Shown piece by piece: positions 9,001 through 17,274 of a DNA stretch of 64,000 bases. A program made the position numbers and the translations under genes. Where the stretch lies: positions 173,509 to 237,508 of the forward strand of contig NZ_QDKG01000006.1 in NCBI RefSeq assembly GCF_003076635.1. The letters are read 5' to 3'. A model generated the notes under the pieces. That model was not told where the DNA came from. It did not search any database and worked only from the letters and a program-made list of their open reading frames with translations. Every line of letters starts with the position of its first letter. Position 1 is the stretch's first letter. The DNA is from Sphingobacterium corticibacter (lineage in GTDB: Bacteria > Bacteroidota > Bacteroidia > Sphingobacteriales > Sphingobacteriaceae).

Positions 9001-9030
9001 TAAAGGTAGAACAATAAACTGAATTTTCAA
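9001..9030 (-). promoter_or_regulatory. Promoter of the bacteriophytochrome gene
   Basis: Read on the minus strand, TTG (9028-9030) is followed after exactly 19 bases by TACCTTTA (9001-9008), one mismatch from the Bacteroidota consensus TAnnTTTG. The start of transcription would fall near 8995, leaving a leader of only about 10 bases before ATG 8984. Confidence 0.7.
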
Positions 9031-9106
9031 TTTGCGTGAAGACGTAATTATTGGTTTAAGTGTCTTGATAAAAAAACCACTTCGTGCATTTATATGTTTA
9101 CCAATT

Positions 9107-9352
9107 ATGAATACACATAGCATCACCAAAGAACAACTAGATAAATTAGTGGAAACGATTGATTCTCAATTTGAATCTTATTTTCAAAATAAAGAATCGG
9201 AAGTAAGCTCTGTGCGAGACTGCTTCTACAAACCTGATATGTACGAAGAACAAGGATTGTATGCGCTGAAAGACGATGCCTTGAAAGATTTTCCAGATGA
9301 AATCAGACAAAAAACGCATGAAATGATTGCGACGATTAGTAGTGTGGATTAA
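9107..9352 (+). CDS. Hypothetical small acidic protein
   Basis: Encodes 81 residues starting at ATG 9107 (MNTHSITKEQLDKLVETIDS). An in-frame upstream GTG/TTG region exists but runs into the divergent bphP promoter. The protein is acidic and helical, with one cysteine (VRDCFYKPDMYEEQG) and no signal peptide or membrane segment. It is divergent from bphP across about 120 bases, so shared regulation is possible. The family is not recognised and no function is proposed. Confidence 0.6.
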   Translation: MNTHSITKEQLDKLVETIDSQFESYFQNKESEVSSVRDCFYKPDMYEEQGLYALKDDALKDFPDEIRQKTHEMIATISSVD

Positions 9353-9536
9353 TATTGTAATATCCATATTTATATCCCTACTTTTGTGGGCGATGAAGGC
9401 TCTACCTATGCTTTGTATCTGTTCCAAACAGTTGATACATCATACCTAGCCTGACATCTGAATTTACACGATTTGATGTCCTATCTTTTGCTGTATCTGG
9501 CGGAGATTGGGTTTCGATGTTCAACCACAGAAATAG

Positions 9537-10649
9537 ATGACATTTGATGAATTAGGATTAATTGATCCTATAAAAAAAGCCTTGAAAGAGGTGAATTATG
9601 CGCAGGCTACTGCCATACAAGAACAGGCGATTCCGGTAATCCTTGCAGGAAATGATTTGATTGGCTGTGCACAGACAGGAACGGGTAAAACCGCTGCATT
9701 TGCAATTCCAATCGTGCAACTGCTGAGCCAAGCTGCTCGCTCCAATCACAGTGGCATAAAGGCGTTGGTATTGGCACCCACTCGCGAACTGAGTATCCAA
9801 ATTGGGGAAAGCTTTGCGCTATTCAGCAAGTTTATCAATCTAAAACATACCGTGATTTTTGGTGGTGTGTCTCAGGCCAAACAAGTAGATGCTATCAAAC
9901 GTGGAGTAGATATTATGGTAGCTACACCAGGTCGCCTGCTAGATTTGATGAATCAGGGTTTGGTAAAATTGAATCAAGTGCAATATTTGGTGCTAGACGA
10001 GGCAGATAATATGTTGGATATGGGATTTATCCATGATATCAAACGTGTCCTAAAGCAAGTACCTGCCCAGCGGCAGACCTTGTTCTTATCTGCAACCATG
10101 CCTCCAGCTATTCGCAAGTTTGCCGGAACGATCTTACAGCAGCCAAAAGAGATTTCTGTTTCGCCAGTTTCTTCTACAGCAGAGACTGTCAAGCAGGCTA
10201 TCTACTTCGTAGAAAAGACGGATAAAGTTGATTTTCTACTCAAATTGGTGAAGAACAAAGGAATCAAGCAATGTTTAGTGTTTACTCGTACAAAGCATGG
10301 CGCTGATCGTTTGGTCAAGAAACTATCCAAGCATGGTATTACGGTTGCTGCGATTCACGGGAATAAATCCCAAAATGCCCGTCAGAAAGCGTTAGGAGAT
10401 TTTAAAGCCGGCAAGATAAGTTTGCTAATTGCCACGGATATCGCCGCACGAGGGATTGATATCCATGAGTTACCATACGTGATCAATTATGATTTGCCTG
10501 CCGATGCAGAGACGTATGTACACCGCATAGGTCGTACAGGCCGTGCCGGCAAAGGCGGAATTGCGCTATCGTTCTGCAGTCAAGAGGAGCGAAGCGTGCT
10601 GAAAAGCATTCAGAAATTAATCGGATTTCAGATAGAAGAAGGCAAATAA
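9537..10649 (+). CDS. rhlE: DEAD-box RNA helicase, RhlE type
   Basis: ATP-dependent RNA helicase of 370 residues. Motifs in order: Q motif (ATAIQEQAIPVILAG), motif I AQTGTGKTAAFA, PTRELSIQI, TPGRLLDLM, motif II DEAD in LVLDEADNMLDMG, motif III SAT, motif IV LVFTRTKHGAD, motif V TDIAARGIDI and motif VI HRIGRTGRAG. The C-terminus ends just after the core, with none of the basic tail some RhlE proteins have. It probably acts in ribosome assembly or RNA turnover at low temperature, which fits the convergent cold-shock-domain gene next door. The ATG at 9537 is clear. Confidence 0.93.
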   Translation: MTFDELGLIDPIKKALKEVNYAQATAIQEQAIPVILAGNDLIGCAQTGTGKTAAFAIPIVQLLSQAARSNHSGIKALVLAPTRELSIQIGESFALFSKFINLKHTVIFGGVSQAKQVDAIKRGVDIMVATPGRLLDLMNQGLVKLNQVQYLVLDEADNMLDMGFIHDIKRVLKQVPAQRQTLFLSATMPPAIRKFAGTILQQPKEISVSPVSSTAETVKQAIYFVEKTDKVDFLLKLVKNKGIKQCLVFTRTKHGADRLVKKLSKHGITVAAIHGNKSQNARQKALGDFKAGKISLLIATDIAARGIDIHELPYVINYDLPADAETYVHRIGRTGRAGKGGIALSFCSQEERSVLKSIQKLIGFQIEEGK

Positions 10650-10666
10650 TTGTTACCTTATATAAG

Positions 10667-10704
10667 AAAAGCCCTGATAAGTGTGATACTTTTTAGGGCT
10701 TTTT
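10667..10704. terminator. Bidirectional terminator between rhlE and the cold-shock gene
   Basis: AAAAGCCCT (10667-10675) pairs with AGGGCTTTT (10696-10704, to within one base), followed on the plus strand by TTATTTTA. It lies between two convergent genes and is usable from both sides. Confidence 0.75.
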
Positions 10705-10756
10705 ATTTTATATAGCAAATGCATTTTAGTGCATCTGATGAGCAACCAACGAAGGG

Positions 10757-11188
10757 TTAACTCTGTAGCTCGACTTCGGTGATTTGATTACCTTGTTTGC
10801 TGCGCGCATATTTATACTTCACCTTGTCACCGATCTTAAGATCGATGCCAGCTAGGCGATCATTGAAATACACTGTTTCACTCGTTTCGTTGTCACGAAT
10901 GAAACCGTATCTTCCGGCATCATTGAAATAAGAAACTTTACCGAAGTGTTCGACTTCTGTAGGGTCAGCAGGACGTTGCAAATCCTCTTCCTTGAATTTG
11001 TAGGTTGTCTCTGGTGGAGTGTTCGAGATGTTACCGAACTCATCAACGTAGGCAAACATTTCTTCTAAATCTTTTCCTTTGTTGTTGTTCGCTTTATTAT
11101 ATTCTCGCTTCTCCAACTTTTCTTTTTTCTTTAGTTGTTGCTTTTTAGCGCGTTCTTTCTTTTTGAATGTGAGCTGATTTCTTGACAT
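10757..11188 (-). CDS. Cold-shock domain protein with a basic N-terminus
   Basis: Encodes 143 residues from ATG 11188 (MSRNQLTFKKKERAKKQQ). A longer reading to 11224 starts at a non-ATG codon and is not preferred. Residues ~5-35 are a Lys-rich helix (KKKERAKKQQLKKKEKLEKR), probably binding RNA electrostatically. The C-terminal ~65 residues are a CSD: FGKVSYFNDAGRYGFIRDNE contains RNP1-like KG/YGFI, followed by TVYFNDRLAG and IGDKVKYKYARSKQG. This arrangement is common in Bacteroidota and is thought to be an RNA chaperone. Confidence 0.85.
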   Translation of the reverse strand: MSRNQLTFKKKERAKKQQLKKKEKLEKREYNKANNNKGKDLEEMFAYVDEFGNISNTPPETTYKFKEEDLQRPADPTEVEHFGKVSYFNDAGRYGFIRDNETSETVYFNDRLAGIDLKIGDKVKYKYARSKQGNQITEVELQS

Positions 11189-11382
11189 ATATGGATTTAA
11201 GTGAAACAATAATGAAATCGTCAACTTTTGATGTTGTTGACTAATCCCGTGTCCTAGCTAGTCTAGCTGGACTATCTTGAGGTATTGATACAAAGATAAG
11301 GATTTTCTGGGAAAATTCCTAACCGGCCAGCGTAATCGGATATGGCAGAATAGGAGAGGCTCTGCTGTCATCAACAAAAGAA

Positions 11383-11412
11383 ATCGGCCTATTAATTTCT
11401 TACTAGGCCGAT
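11383..11412 (-). terminator. Intrinsic terminator after the PA2169-type gene
   Basis: ATCGGCCTA (11383-11391) pairs with TAGGCCGAT (11404-11412). On the minus strand the hairpin is followed by TTCTTTTG. It lies about 75 bases after the stop of the gene ending at 11485. Confidence 0.7.
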
Positions 11413-11484
11413 CACTAAACTGGATATTTTAAGAAAAATTAGGTTGTATTCTGTCTTTCATTCACCTAAAAATCAATACTAAGT

Positions 11485-11958
11485 TTACACATTGACTTTG
11501 GCATTGTCGTGCAAGATTTTGATGTGGTCGTAAGCTGCCTTCTGTTCTTGACTTTGCCGCAATAGCATCTCTCGGATAGGATTATCTTCTCCAATTTCAT
11601 TCTCCAAGAAGTTTTGATAGACCTTATCAAATTCCTCTTCGCCCTGTTCTGCTAATTCAAGCACATTGAGCCGATCTGCGGAAGAAAAAGTAGATTTCAA
11701 ACTCATCCATGCACGAAAAATCTTTCCGCTGAGGCGAGTATGGTCTGTCAGATCTTGTCCAATCTGCAAGACCAATGGCGCAATCTCGGTTTTAAAATCG
11801 GCAGATTGATCGCGGTACTTTTCAAATATGCTACGTAGATCGGTATGTTGACCGCCGGGTAGCAATTCGATTGCCTTGCTATATCCTTCGATGCGATCAT
11901 TATTGATTTCGACCAAATCGTGTAAAATGTCTAACGGTTCTCTTGTTGATTGTTGCAT
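11485..11958 (-). CDS. PA2169/DUF2383 family four-helix protein
   Basis: Encodes 157 residues from ATG 11958 (MQQSTREPLDILHDLVEINN). An alternative TTG at 11997 is in frame but less likely. The protein is an all-helical ferritin-like bundle with a typical DUF2383 opening (ILHDLVEINNDRIEGYSKA) and matching later helices (LAEQGEEEFDKVYQNFLENE, QSQEQKAAYDHIKILHD). Members are linked to general-stress loci in Bacteroidota and Proteobacteria, but no reaction is known. It lacks the paired ExxH metal motifs of true ferritins. Confidence 0.82.
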   Translation of the reverse strand: MQQSTREPLDILHDLVEINNDRIEGYSKAIELLPGGQHTDLRSIFEKYRDQSADFKTEIAPLVLQIGQDLTDHTRLSGKIFRAWMSLKSTFSSADRLNVLELAEQGEEEFDKVYQNFLENEIGEDNPIREMLLRQSQEQKAAYDHIKILHDNAKVNV

Positions 11959-12087
11959 ATACTTTTTATCCTTTAACGTATCTCCGTATAACGACAATCA
12001 TAGCCTTAATTAGTTTTACAGATCATCATGATTGCGTATAATCCCGTATCACATAAGCGAGCCATTGCCTCTTGCACGAAAACAAGG

Positions 12088-13161
12088 CTAGATAAACGCG
12101 CGCTTGTATTGTACGGGTGGATTTACTTCTTCGCCCAACTCAGCGGCCGCGGCTAGTGGGAAGTAAGGGTTTCTCAATAGTTCTCTAGCAAAGAATACTA
12201 AGTCGGCATCACCATTTAACAAGATTGTTTCCGCCTGCTGTGCATTAGTAATCATACCAACTGCACTGACAACTGCTGTGTTACCAAGAGATTGCTTTAA
12301 AGCACTCGCCAATGGCACTTGATAGCTCGGGCCAACAGGTATGTGCACGCCGCCAATCACGCCACCGCTGGATACATCAATAATATCCACACCTGCCTCG
12401 ATTAGTTTTGCAGTCAGCCATTTGGAATCCTCTATTGTCCATCCTTCATCCGACCAATCTGTCGCCGAAATACGTACAGATATGGGAAGATCGGCTGGCC
12501 ATTCTTCTTGCACAGCGCTCACGATTTCCAAAAGAAATTTCGCTCGGTTCTCGATGCTTCCGCCATAAGAATCGTTGCGTTTATTGGATAATGGAGATAG
12601 AAATTCGTTGATCAAGTAGCCGTGTGCACTGTGTATTTCTATCCATTCAAAACCCGCTTGCAAAGCTCTTTTGGCCGCAACTTTGAAATCTTGCTGTAGC
12701 TGCTGTATATCTTCGATAGTCATCTCTCGAGGAGTCGGCATGTGCGAAGAAAAGGCAATCGGCGAAGGCGCCAGCAAAGTCCAACCGCCTTCTGCTTCGG
12801 TATGCAATGTTTTACTTTGATCACCGGCTACCCACGTACTTCCTTTTCTACCAGCATGAGCCAATTGGATCGCAGGAACTGCGCCATTATCCTTAATAAA
12901 TTTGGCAATACGAGAAAGTCCTTCTACGTGACCATCTTTATAAATGCCAAGATCGCCGACGGATATACGTCCATCTGCTCGTACTGCAGAAGCTTCTAGC
13001 ATTACGGCACCCGCGCCGCCCATGGCGCGCGTACCGTAATGCACCAAATGCCAATCCGTAGCAAAGCCATCTTCCGAAGAATACATACACATCGGGGAAG
13101 TTACGATACGGTTTTTTAGCGTAATGGATTTTATATTTATTGGGCTAAATAATATAGACAT
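12088..13161 (-). CDS. NADPH dehydrogenase, old yellow enzyme family (YqjM/NamA type)
   Basis: FMN-dependent ene-reductase of 357 residues that reduces activated C=C bonds using NAD(P)H. It opens SILFSPINIKSITLKNRIVT, with SPMCMYSSEDGFATDWHLVHYG, the YqjM signature including the Cys that tunes the flavin. IQLAHAGRKGS, EIHSAHGYLINEFLSPLSN (catalytic HxxH-like pair) and SVRISATDW follow. The YqjM-class role is detoxification of electrophiles. It lies 42 bases downstream of an alcohol dehydrogenase gene on the same strand, so the two probably act together on unsaturated aldehydes and ketones (inference). Confidence 0.92.
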   Translation of the reverse strand: MSILFSPINIKSITLKNRIVTSPMCMYSSEDGFATDWHLVHYGTRAMGGAGAVMLEASAVRADGRISVGDLGIYKDGHVEGLSRIAKFIKDNGAVPAIQLAHAGRKGSTWVAGDQSKTLHTEAEGGWTLLAPSPIAFSSHMPTPREMTIEDIQQLQQDFKVAAKRALQAGFEWIEIHSAHGYLINEFLSPLSNKRNDSYGGSIENRAKFLLEIVSAVQEEWPADLPISVRISATDWSDEGWTIEDSKWLTAKLIEAGVDIIDVSSGGVIGGVHIPVGPSYQVPLASALKQSLGNTAVVSAVGMITNAQQAETILLNGDADLVFFARELLRNPYFPLAAAAELGEEVNPPVQYKRAFI

Positions 13162-13203
13162 GATTATACATTATTTTTAAAAATTGGGCACTCATAAGTG
13201 CCT

Positions 13204-14250
13204 TTATAACGATGCTAAGTCGATTACAAAACGATACTTCACATCATTTTTCTCCATTCGTTCGTAGGCTTGATCAATGTAATCTATGTTGATCACCTCT
13301 ACGTCAGACACAATATTGTGTTCCCCGCAGAAATCAAGCATCTCTTGTGTTTCGGCAATGCCACCGATAGACGATCCGCTAAGGCTATTTCTTCCTCCAA
13401 TTAAGGAGAATGGTGGAATTTGTGCTGGTTTTGATGGAACACCTACACAGATATGAGTTCCATTTGTCTTCAGTAGCGACATGTAGGCCGCAATATCATG
13501 TTCGGCACTTACGGTATCTAAAATAAAGTCAAAAGATCTTCGTGCCGCTTTGAACTGCTCTTTGTCTGTGGTCACGATGAAGTGATGTGCGCCCAAACGT
13601 TTCGCATCTTCGCGTTTGCCTTCTGAAGTACTCAATACCGTTACCTCGGCGCCAAATGCGACTCCAAATTTGACGGCCATGTGGCCTAAGCCACCAAGGC
13701 CAAGCACAGCTAACTTCGTTCCTTTACCCACTTTCCAGTGACGAAGTGGAGAATACGTCGTAATACCTGCGCACAATAATGGCGCTGTAGCTTCTAATGG
13801 TAGGTTCTCTGGAACACGCAATACGAATTCTTCCTTAACGACGATCGTCTTAGAATAACCACCATATGTAGGCATTCCATCGGTGTATTTGTTGACACTA
13901 TTGTAGGTTTGTATATTGCCTTCTGCACAGTATTGTTCTTCGCCGTCTTGGCAACTTTCGCAATGACCACAAGAATCTACCATACATCCTGTACCTACTA
14001 GATCTCCTACTTTAAATTTGCTAACCTGATCTCCAACCTGAGCAACGCGTCCGACGATTTCATGTCCGGGTACCATAGGATAGATGCCCTTGAACCAATC
14101 ATCACGGATCTGATGTAAATCCGAATGGCACACGCCGCAATATAGAATATCGAACTGTACATCATTTGAACCCAAATCTCTGCGCTCAAAATCCCAGGCT
14201 GCTAATTTCTCTCCCGCTTTCTGAGCGGCATAACCTTTCGTTGCTATCAT
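13204..14250 (-). CDS. Zinc-dependent NAD(P)-alcohol dehydrogenase (YahK/CAD-like)
   Basis: Medium-chain dehydrogenase of 348 residues, taking ATG 14250 (MIATKGYAAQKAGEKLAAWD); a TTG at 14274 would add eight residues. Catalytic zinc ligands are visible in LYCGVCHSDLHQI and PGHEIVGRV. Structural-zinc cysteines are in CGHCESCQDGEEQYC. The cofactor fold shows LGLGGLGHMAVKFG, and the segment VLSTSEGKREDAKRLGAHHF fits NADPH preference. It resembles cinnamyl-alcohol-dehydrogenase-type aldehyde reductases such as YahK. It lies immediately upstream of the old-yellow-enzyme gene, giving a probable two-gene aldehyde/enone reduction operon. Confidence 0.92.
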   Translation of the reverse strand: MIATKGYAAQKAGEKLAAWDFERRDLGSNDVQFDILYCGVCHSDLHQIRDDWFKGIYPMVPGHEIVGRVAQVGDQVSKFKVGDLVGTGCMVDSCGHCESCQDGEEQYCAEGNIQTYNSVNKYTDGMPTYGGYSKTIVVKEEFVLRVPENLPLEATAPLLCAGITTYSPLRHWKVGKGTKLAVLGLGGLGHMAVKFGVAFGAEVTVLSTSEGKREDAKRLGAHHFIVTTDKEQFKAARRSFDFILDTVSAEHDIAAYMSLLKTNGTHICVGVPSKPAQIPPFSLIGGRNSLSGSSIGGIAETQEMLDFCGEHNIVSDVEVINIDYIDQAYERMEKNDVKYRFVIDLASL

Positions 14251-14507
14251 GTTTATCTCTTTTTGTCTATACAAATTAATACATGTTTAACCATTAATAC
14301 CAAATTTTGGTTTGTCAATTTTACTGCTCTTTTCCAATGATCGGTACGAGCTATACGAGACTAATCACATAAATTCGAAAATAAATATAGCCCTCACACT
14401 AGCGCAAACCCACAAATGCGAAAATAATTACATAAGTGAAAAACCGGATGCAAAGGTTTAGTCGTACATGTCATAAAACTATCATATTAAAACTAAAATA
14501 TATTGTC

Positions 14508-15224
14508 ATGAAAGAAACAAACGCATTGAAAGACCAATTGTATGCGGAGGACTCCGATCATACAAGCAAAGGACTTCAAAGAAGAAATTTTTTGAAATTA
14601 GCTGGTGGCGGTCTCGCTGGTGTTGCCTTACTTAATTTTGCTAGCTGTAATAAAGATGACGGACCAGATATCAATGGTAACGAATTCTATTTTGGTAGTG
14701 GTGATATTGCTATATTGAATTATGCTTACGCTCTAGAACAATTGGAAGCAGCCTTTTATATTGAGGTAGCCAACAAGCCTTTCTCCGGAATGTCTGATCT
14801 AGAAAAGCAATTGCTTACGGATGTACGCGATCATGAGGTGGCTCACCGTGAATTCTTTAAAGCGGCATTAGGCAGAGGAGCGATCAATTCTCTAGAATTT
14901 GATTTCTCTGCTGTAAACTTCTCCAGTAGAGATAGCGTATTAGGAACGGCTAAGGTTTTTGAAGATCTAGGTGTATCTGCATACAATGGTGCAGGCTGGT
15001 TAATCAAAGATGAGCAGTACCTTTTATTAGCAGGTAAAATCGTATCTGTAGAAGCACGCCATGCTGCGGTAATCCGCGATCTGATTAGCAATGGATCATT
15101 TGCGAATAGCGAGGTGATTGATAGCAACGGCTTAGATGTTTCTAATAGTCCGACCAAAGTGTTGCAAGCTGCAGCACCGTTCATCAAATCGAAAGTGGAT
15201 GTACGCGATTTACCAACTTATTAA
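14508..15224 (+). CDS. Ferritin-like (Ferritin_2) exported lipoprotein
   Basis: Encodes 238 residues from ATG 14508 (MKETNALKDQLYAEDSD); a non-ATG start at 14436 is unlikely. A twin-arginine-type signal (LQRRNFLKLAGGGLAGVALL) ends in a lipobox-like FAS-C. The mature part is a four-helix bundle with ALEQLEAAFYIE, DHEVAHREFF (ExxH), a third Glu helix and VEARHAAVIRDL (ExxH), so the diiron ligands look intact. Pfam Ferritin_2 proteins include desiccation-related proteins; iron storage or catalase-like activity is possible but not shown. A paralogue follows 23 bases later. Confidence 0.85.
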   Translation: MKETNALKDQLYAEDSDHTSKGLQRRNFLKLAGGGLAGVALLNFASCNKDDGPDINGNEFYFGSGDIAILNYAYALEQLEAAFYIEVANKPFSGMSDLEKQLLTDVRDHEVAHREFFKAALGRGAINSLEFDFSAVNFSSRDSVLGTAKVFEDLGVSAYNGAGWLIKDEQYLLLAGKIVSVEARHAAVIRDLISNGSFANSEVIDSNGLDVSNSPTKVLQAAAPFIKSKVDVRDLPTY

Positions 15225-15247
15225 TTTCTAACTACACACAGAACGTC

Positions 15248-16081
15248 ATGAATTTACAAAATATTTTTGAGTCAATTTCTCAGGTAGATCCTGAGTTCAA
15301 CGAACGAATCAGCCCGCGTCGTCAGGCGATTCGCAATATGTTCAATCTAGGACAAAAAGTATCATTGGCAGCGTTACCATTAGCCGTTACCGCTTTATTC
15401 AATAAAGCATACGGACAATCTGCACCGACCGATGTGAATGGTGTATTGAACTACGCACTGACGCTAGAGTATCTGGAAGCAGAATATTATACGATCGGAT
15501 CAAGCACCGGTGGTTTGATTCCATCGGGTCCAGCTACAGAGGCAATCGCTACTATTCGCGATCACGAAGTTGCGCACGTAGAGTTTTTAAAAGGTGTGCT
15601 AGGATCAAATGCCGTTGCTAAGCCTAATTTTGACTTCACAGCTGGAGGTGCTTTTGCGAATGTATTCAGCGATTATGATACGTTTTTGGCGCTGGCGCAA
15701 GCTTTTGAAGATACAGGAGTACGTGCTTACAAAGGTCAGGCTGGTATTTTGAAAGGCAATCGCGTGGTATTGACCGCTGCTTTGCAAATCCACTCTGTGG
15801 AAGCACGCCATGCGGCACATGTGAGATCTATGCGTAGAGCACGTGGTGGTGCAGCAGCAAACCAAAAGCCGTGGATTACTGGAGCTAATGATTCTGGAAT
15901 CGGCGCGGCAGTAGATCCAGTTTACGCTGGCGAAGATAATGTGGCACAAGGAGGAGTAGATATTACCACACTAACAGGTGTGAGCGGTCGATTTACGCCT
16001 GCTATTGCTACACAGTCTTTCGACGAACCATTAACAGCACCAGCTGTATTGGATATCGCTTCTCTTTTCATTCAAGCATAG
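15248..16081 (+). CDS. Ferritin-like (Ferritin_2) exported protein, second copy
   Basis: Encodes 277 residues and is a paralogue of the preceding gene, with the same helices: ALTLEYLEAEYYTIG, DHEVAHVEFLKGVLG, FEDTGVRAYKGQAG and VEARHAAHVRSMRRARG. The N-terminus has a twin-arginine-like RRQAIRNMF followed by a hydrophobic stretch and an AYGQSA cleavage site, but no lipobox, so it is probably periplasmic rather than lipid-anchored. The C-terminal ~80 residues (GANDSGIGAAVDPVYAGEDN onwards) are Gly/Ala/Asp-rich and absent from the first copy. The pair may form a hetero-oligomer (inference). A 14-bp tandem repeat and a terminator follow. Confidence 0.85.
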   Translation: MNLQNIFESISQVDPEFNERISPRRQAIRNMFNLGQKVSLAALPLAVTALFNKAYGQSAPTDVNGVLNYALTLEYLEAEYYTIGSSTGGLIPSGPATEAIATIRDHEVAHVEFLKGVLGSNAVAKPNFDFTAGGAFANVFSDYDTFLALAQAFEDTGVRAYKGQAGILKGNRVVLTAALQIHSVEARHAAHVRSMRRARGGAAANQKPWITGANDSGIGAAVDPVYAGEDNVAQGGVDITTLTGVSGRFTPAIATQSFDEPLTAPAVLDIASLFIQA

Positions 16082-16089
16082 GGATGGAT

Positions 16090-16229
16090 TAGTATCTAGA
16101 TTGTAGTACTTAGACTATAGTATATAGATTTTAGTATTTAGACTATAGTATTTAGATTATAGTATATAGATTTTAGTATTTAGGCTATAGTATTTAGATT
16201 ACAGTATATAGATTGTAGTATTTAGATTA
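16090..16229. repeat. Tandem repeat, ten 14-bp units
   Basis: Ten contiguous units of TAGTATnTAGAnTn. Substitutions follow a second periodicity: units 3, 6 and 9 read (T/C)AGTATATAGATT(T/G), while units 4, 7 and 10 and units 5 and 8 read TAGTATTTAG variants. The array therefore also repeats every 42 bp. It starts eight bases after the ferritin-like stop codon and ends about 20 bases before the terminator, so it would be transcribed as a 3' UTR. No reading frame is maintained. Confidence 0.92.
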
Positions 16230-16250
16230 TTGGGAGGGGGATGTCAGTGT

Positions 16251-16282
16251 AAGGTCTGTTTCGTTTCGAAACAGACCTTTTT
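16251..16282 (+). terminator. Intrinsic terminator of the ferritin-like operon
   Basis: AAGGTCTGTTTCG (16251-16263) pairs with CGAAACAGACCTT (16267-16279), followed by a T run. No gene lies between this hairpin and 16442. The remaining ~160 bases up to the anti-sigma stop show nothing recognisable. Confidence 0.88.
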
Positions 16283-16441
16283 GCTGTTTATTGCGGCAGC
16301 GACAGATCCTAATAAATGACAGTGCAATGCAAAAGTTTATAAGATCGCTGAGAGCGGTATTCGGCATCAATATGTGATGCAAAATGACAAACTCCTATTC
16401 TGGAAGAATGGAGTTTTACATATTCGGCAAAGAAAGGGAAA

Positions 16442-17269
16442 TTAGATTTGTCCGATCACGCGTAGCTCCGCAAGATTAGGGGTCGGGCTACCGCCTTTAT
16501 CTTCTAAGGTGATTGCAAATGCTTGGGCATTCGAGATGGATTTCATCGCATGCATTACGTCTCCTTTTTCCAAAGGAACAACGCCTGCATCAATCGGTTG
16601 GCCATCGAGTAATGCCCATAATTGATATTGTTTGCCTTCCGGTGCATTGGGTAACTTGTCGGCCATTAGATACACCTGGCTTTCTTCCTTATTCCAAAAT
16701 ACCACCGCGCTCAACTGCGGATTGGTTTCTACGCCAGCCAAGGAGATCATGCTTACCGCAGGATTCTGCAACATATCTAAGCTTTTGTACGCATCGGCCA
16801 AAAGCAGTTCCGAAGATTTGTTTTTAGTTTCGATTTGTGCCATCGCGGCATCTGTGGCGGTACGTTGCTGGTATAGATAAGCATTGTAACCTACACTGCA
16901 CACTAATAAAGCAGTAGCGGCAATCGCCAATGGACTGAATTGGATTACACGGCGATTTGGTGCCGCACTCGTCACGGCAGTAGCTTCTGTATTTTCTTCT
17001 GTACTTACTGTACTTACAGAAGCTTCGGTTGGTTTATGATTATCTTGCTGCTCAATACTTGCCCATATCGTCTCCCGTAGCTCGGCAGGCGGTACAGCCG
17101 CTTGTAGAAACGCCGTATCCTCCAATAAGATCTCTGCCTCTCGGATTGCTGCTTCTACTTCAGGATGTTTGTTGCGCACACAATCCAGTATGCTCACTTC
17201 CTCTTCGGTAGCGATACCTAGAACGTACGATTCTATGATTCCTGACGATATGTATTCTTTAATGTCCAC
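16442..17269 (-). CDS. Anti-sigma factor, RskA type
   Basis: Encodes 275 residues starting at GTG 17269 (MDIKEYISSGIIESYVLGIA). The N-terminal ~75 residues form the cytoplasmic anti-sigma zinc-finger-like helical domain typical of RskA, although the HxxxCxxC zinc motif is not obvious. A single membrane helix at ~105-128 (FSPLAIAATALLVCSVGYNA) leads to a periplasmic RskA domain (VETNPQLSAVVFWNKEESQV, GKQYQLWALLDGQPIDAG). It should hold the adjacent sigma factor at the membrane until released by proteolysis. The gene begins five bases after the sigma stop, so translation is probably coupled. Confidence 0.85.
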   Translation of the reverse strand: MDIKEYISSGIIESYVLGIATEEEVSILDCVRNKHPEVEAAIREAEILLEDTAFLQAAVPPAELRETIWASIEQQDNHKPTEASVSTVSTEENTEATAVTSAAPNRRVIQFSPLAIAATALLVCSVGYNAYLYQQRTATDAAMAQIETKNKSSELLLADAYKSLDMLQNPAVSMISLAGVETNPQLSAVVFWNKEESQVYLMADKLPNAPEGKQYQLWALLDGQPIDAGVVPLEKGDVMHAMKSISNAQAFAITLEDKGGSPTPNLAELRVIGQI

Positions 17270-17274
17270 TGCTA

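Noticed and set aside
16090..16229. A CRISPR array
   Set aside because: The units are contiguous 14-bp repeats without spacers and there are no cas genes in the window.
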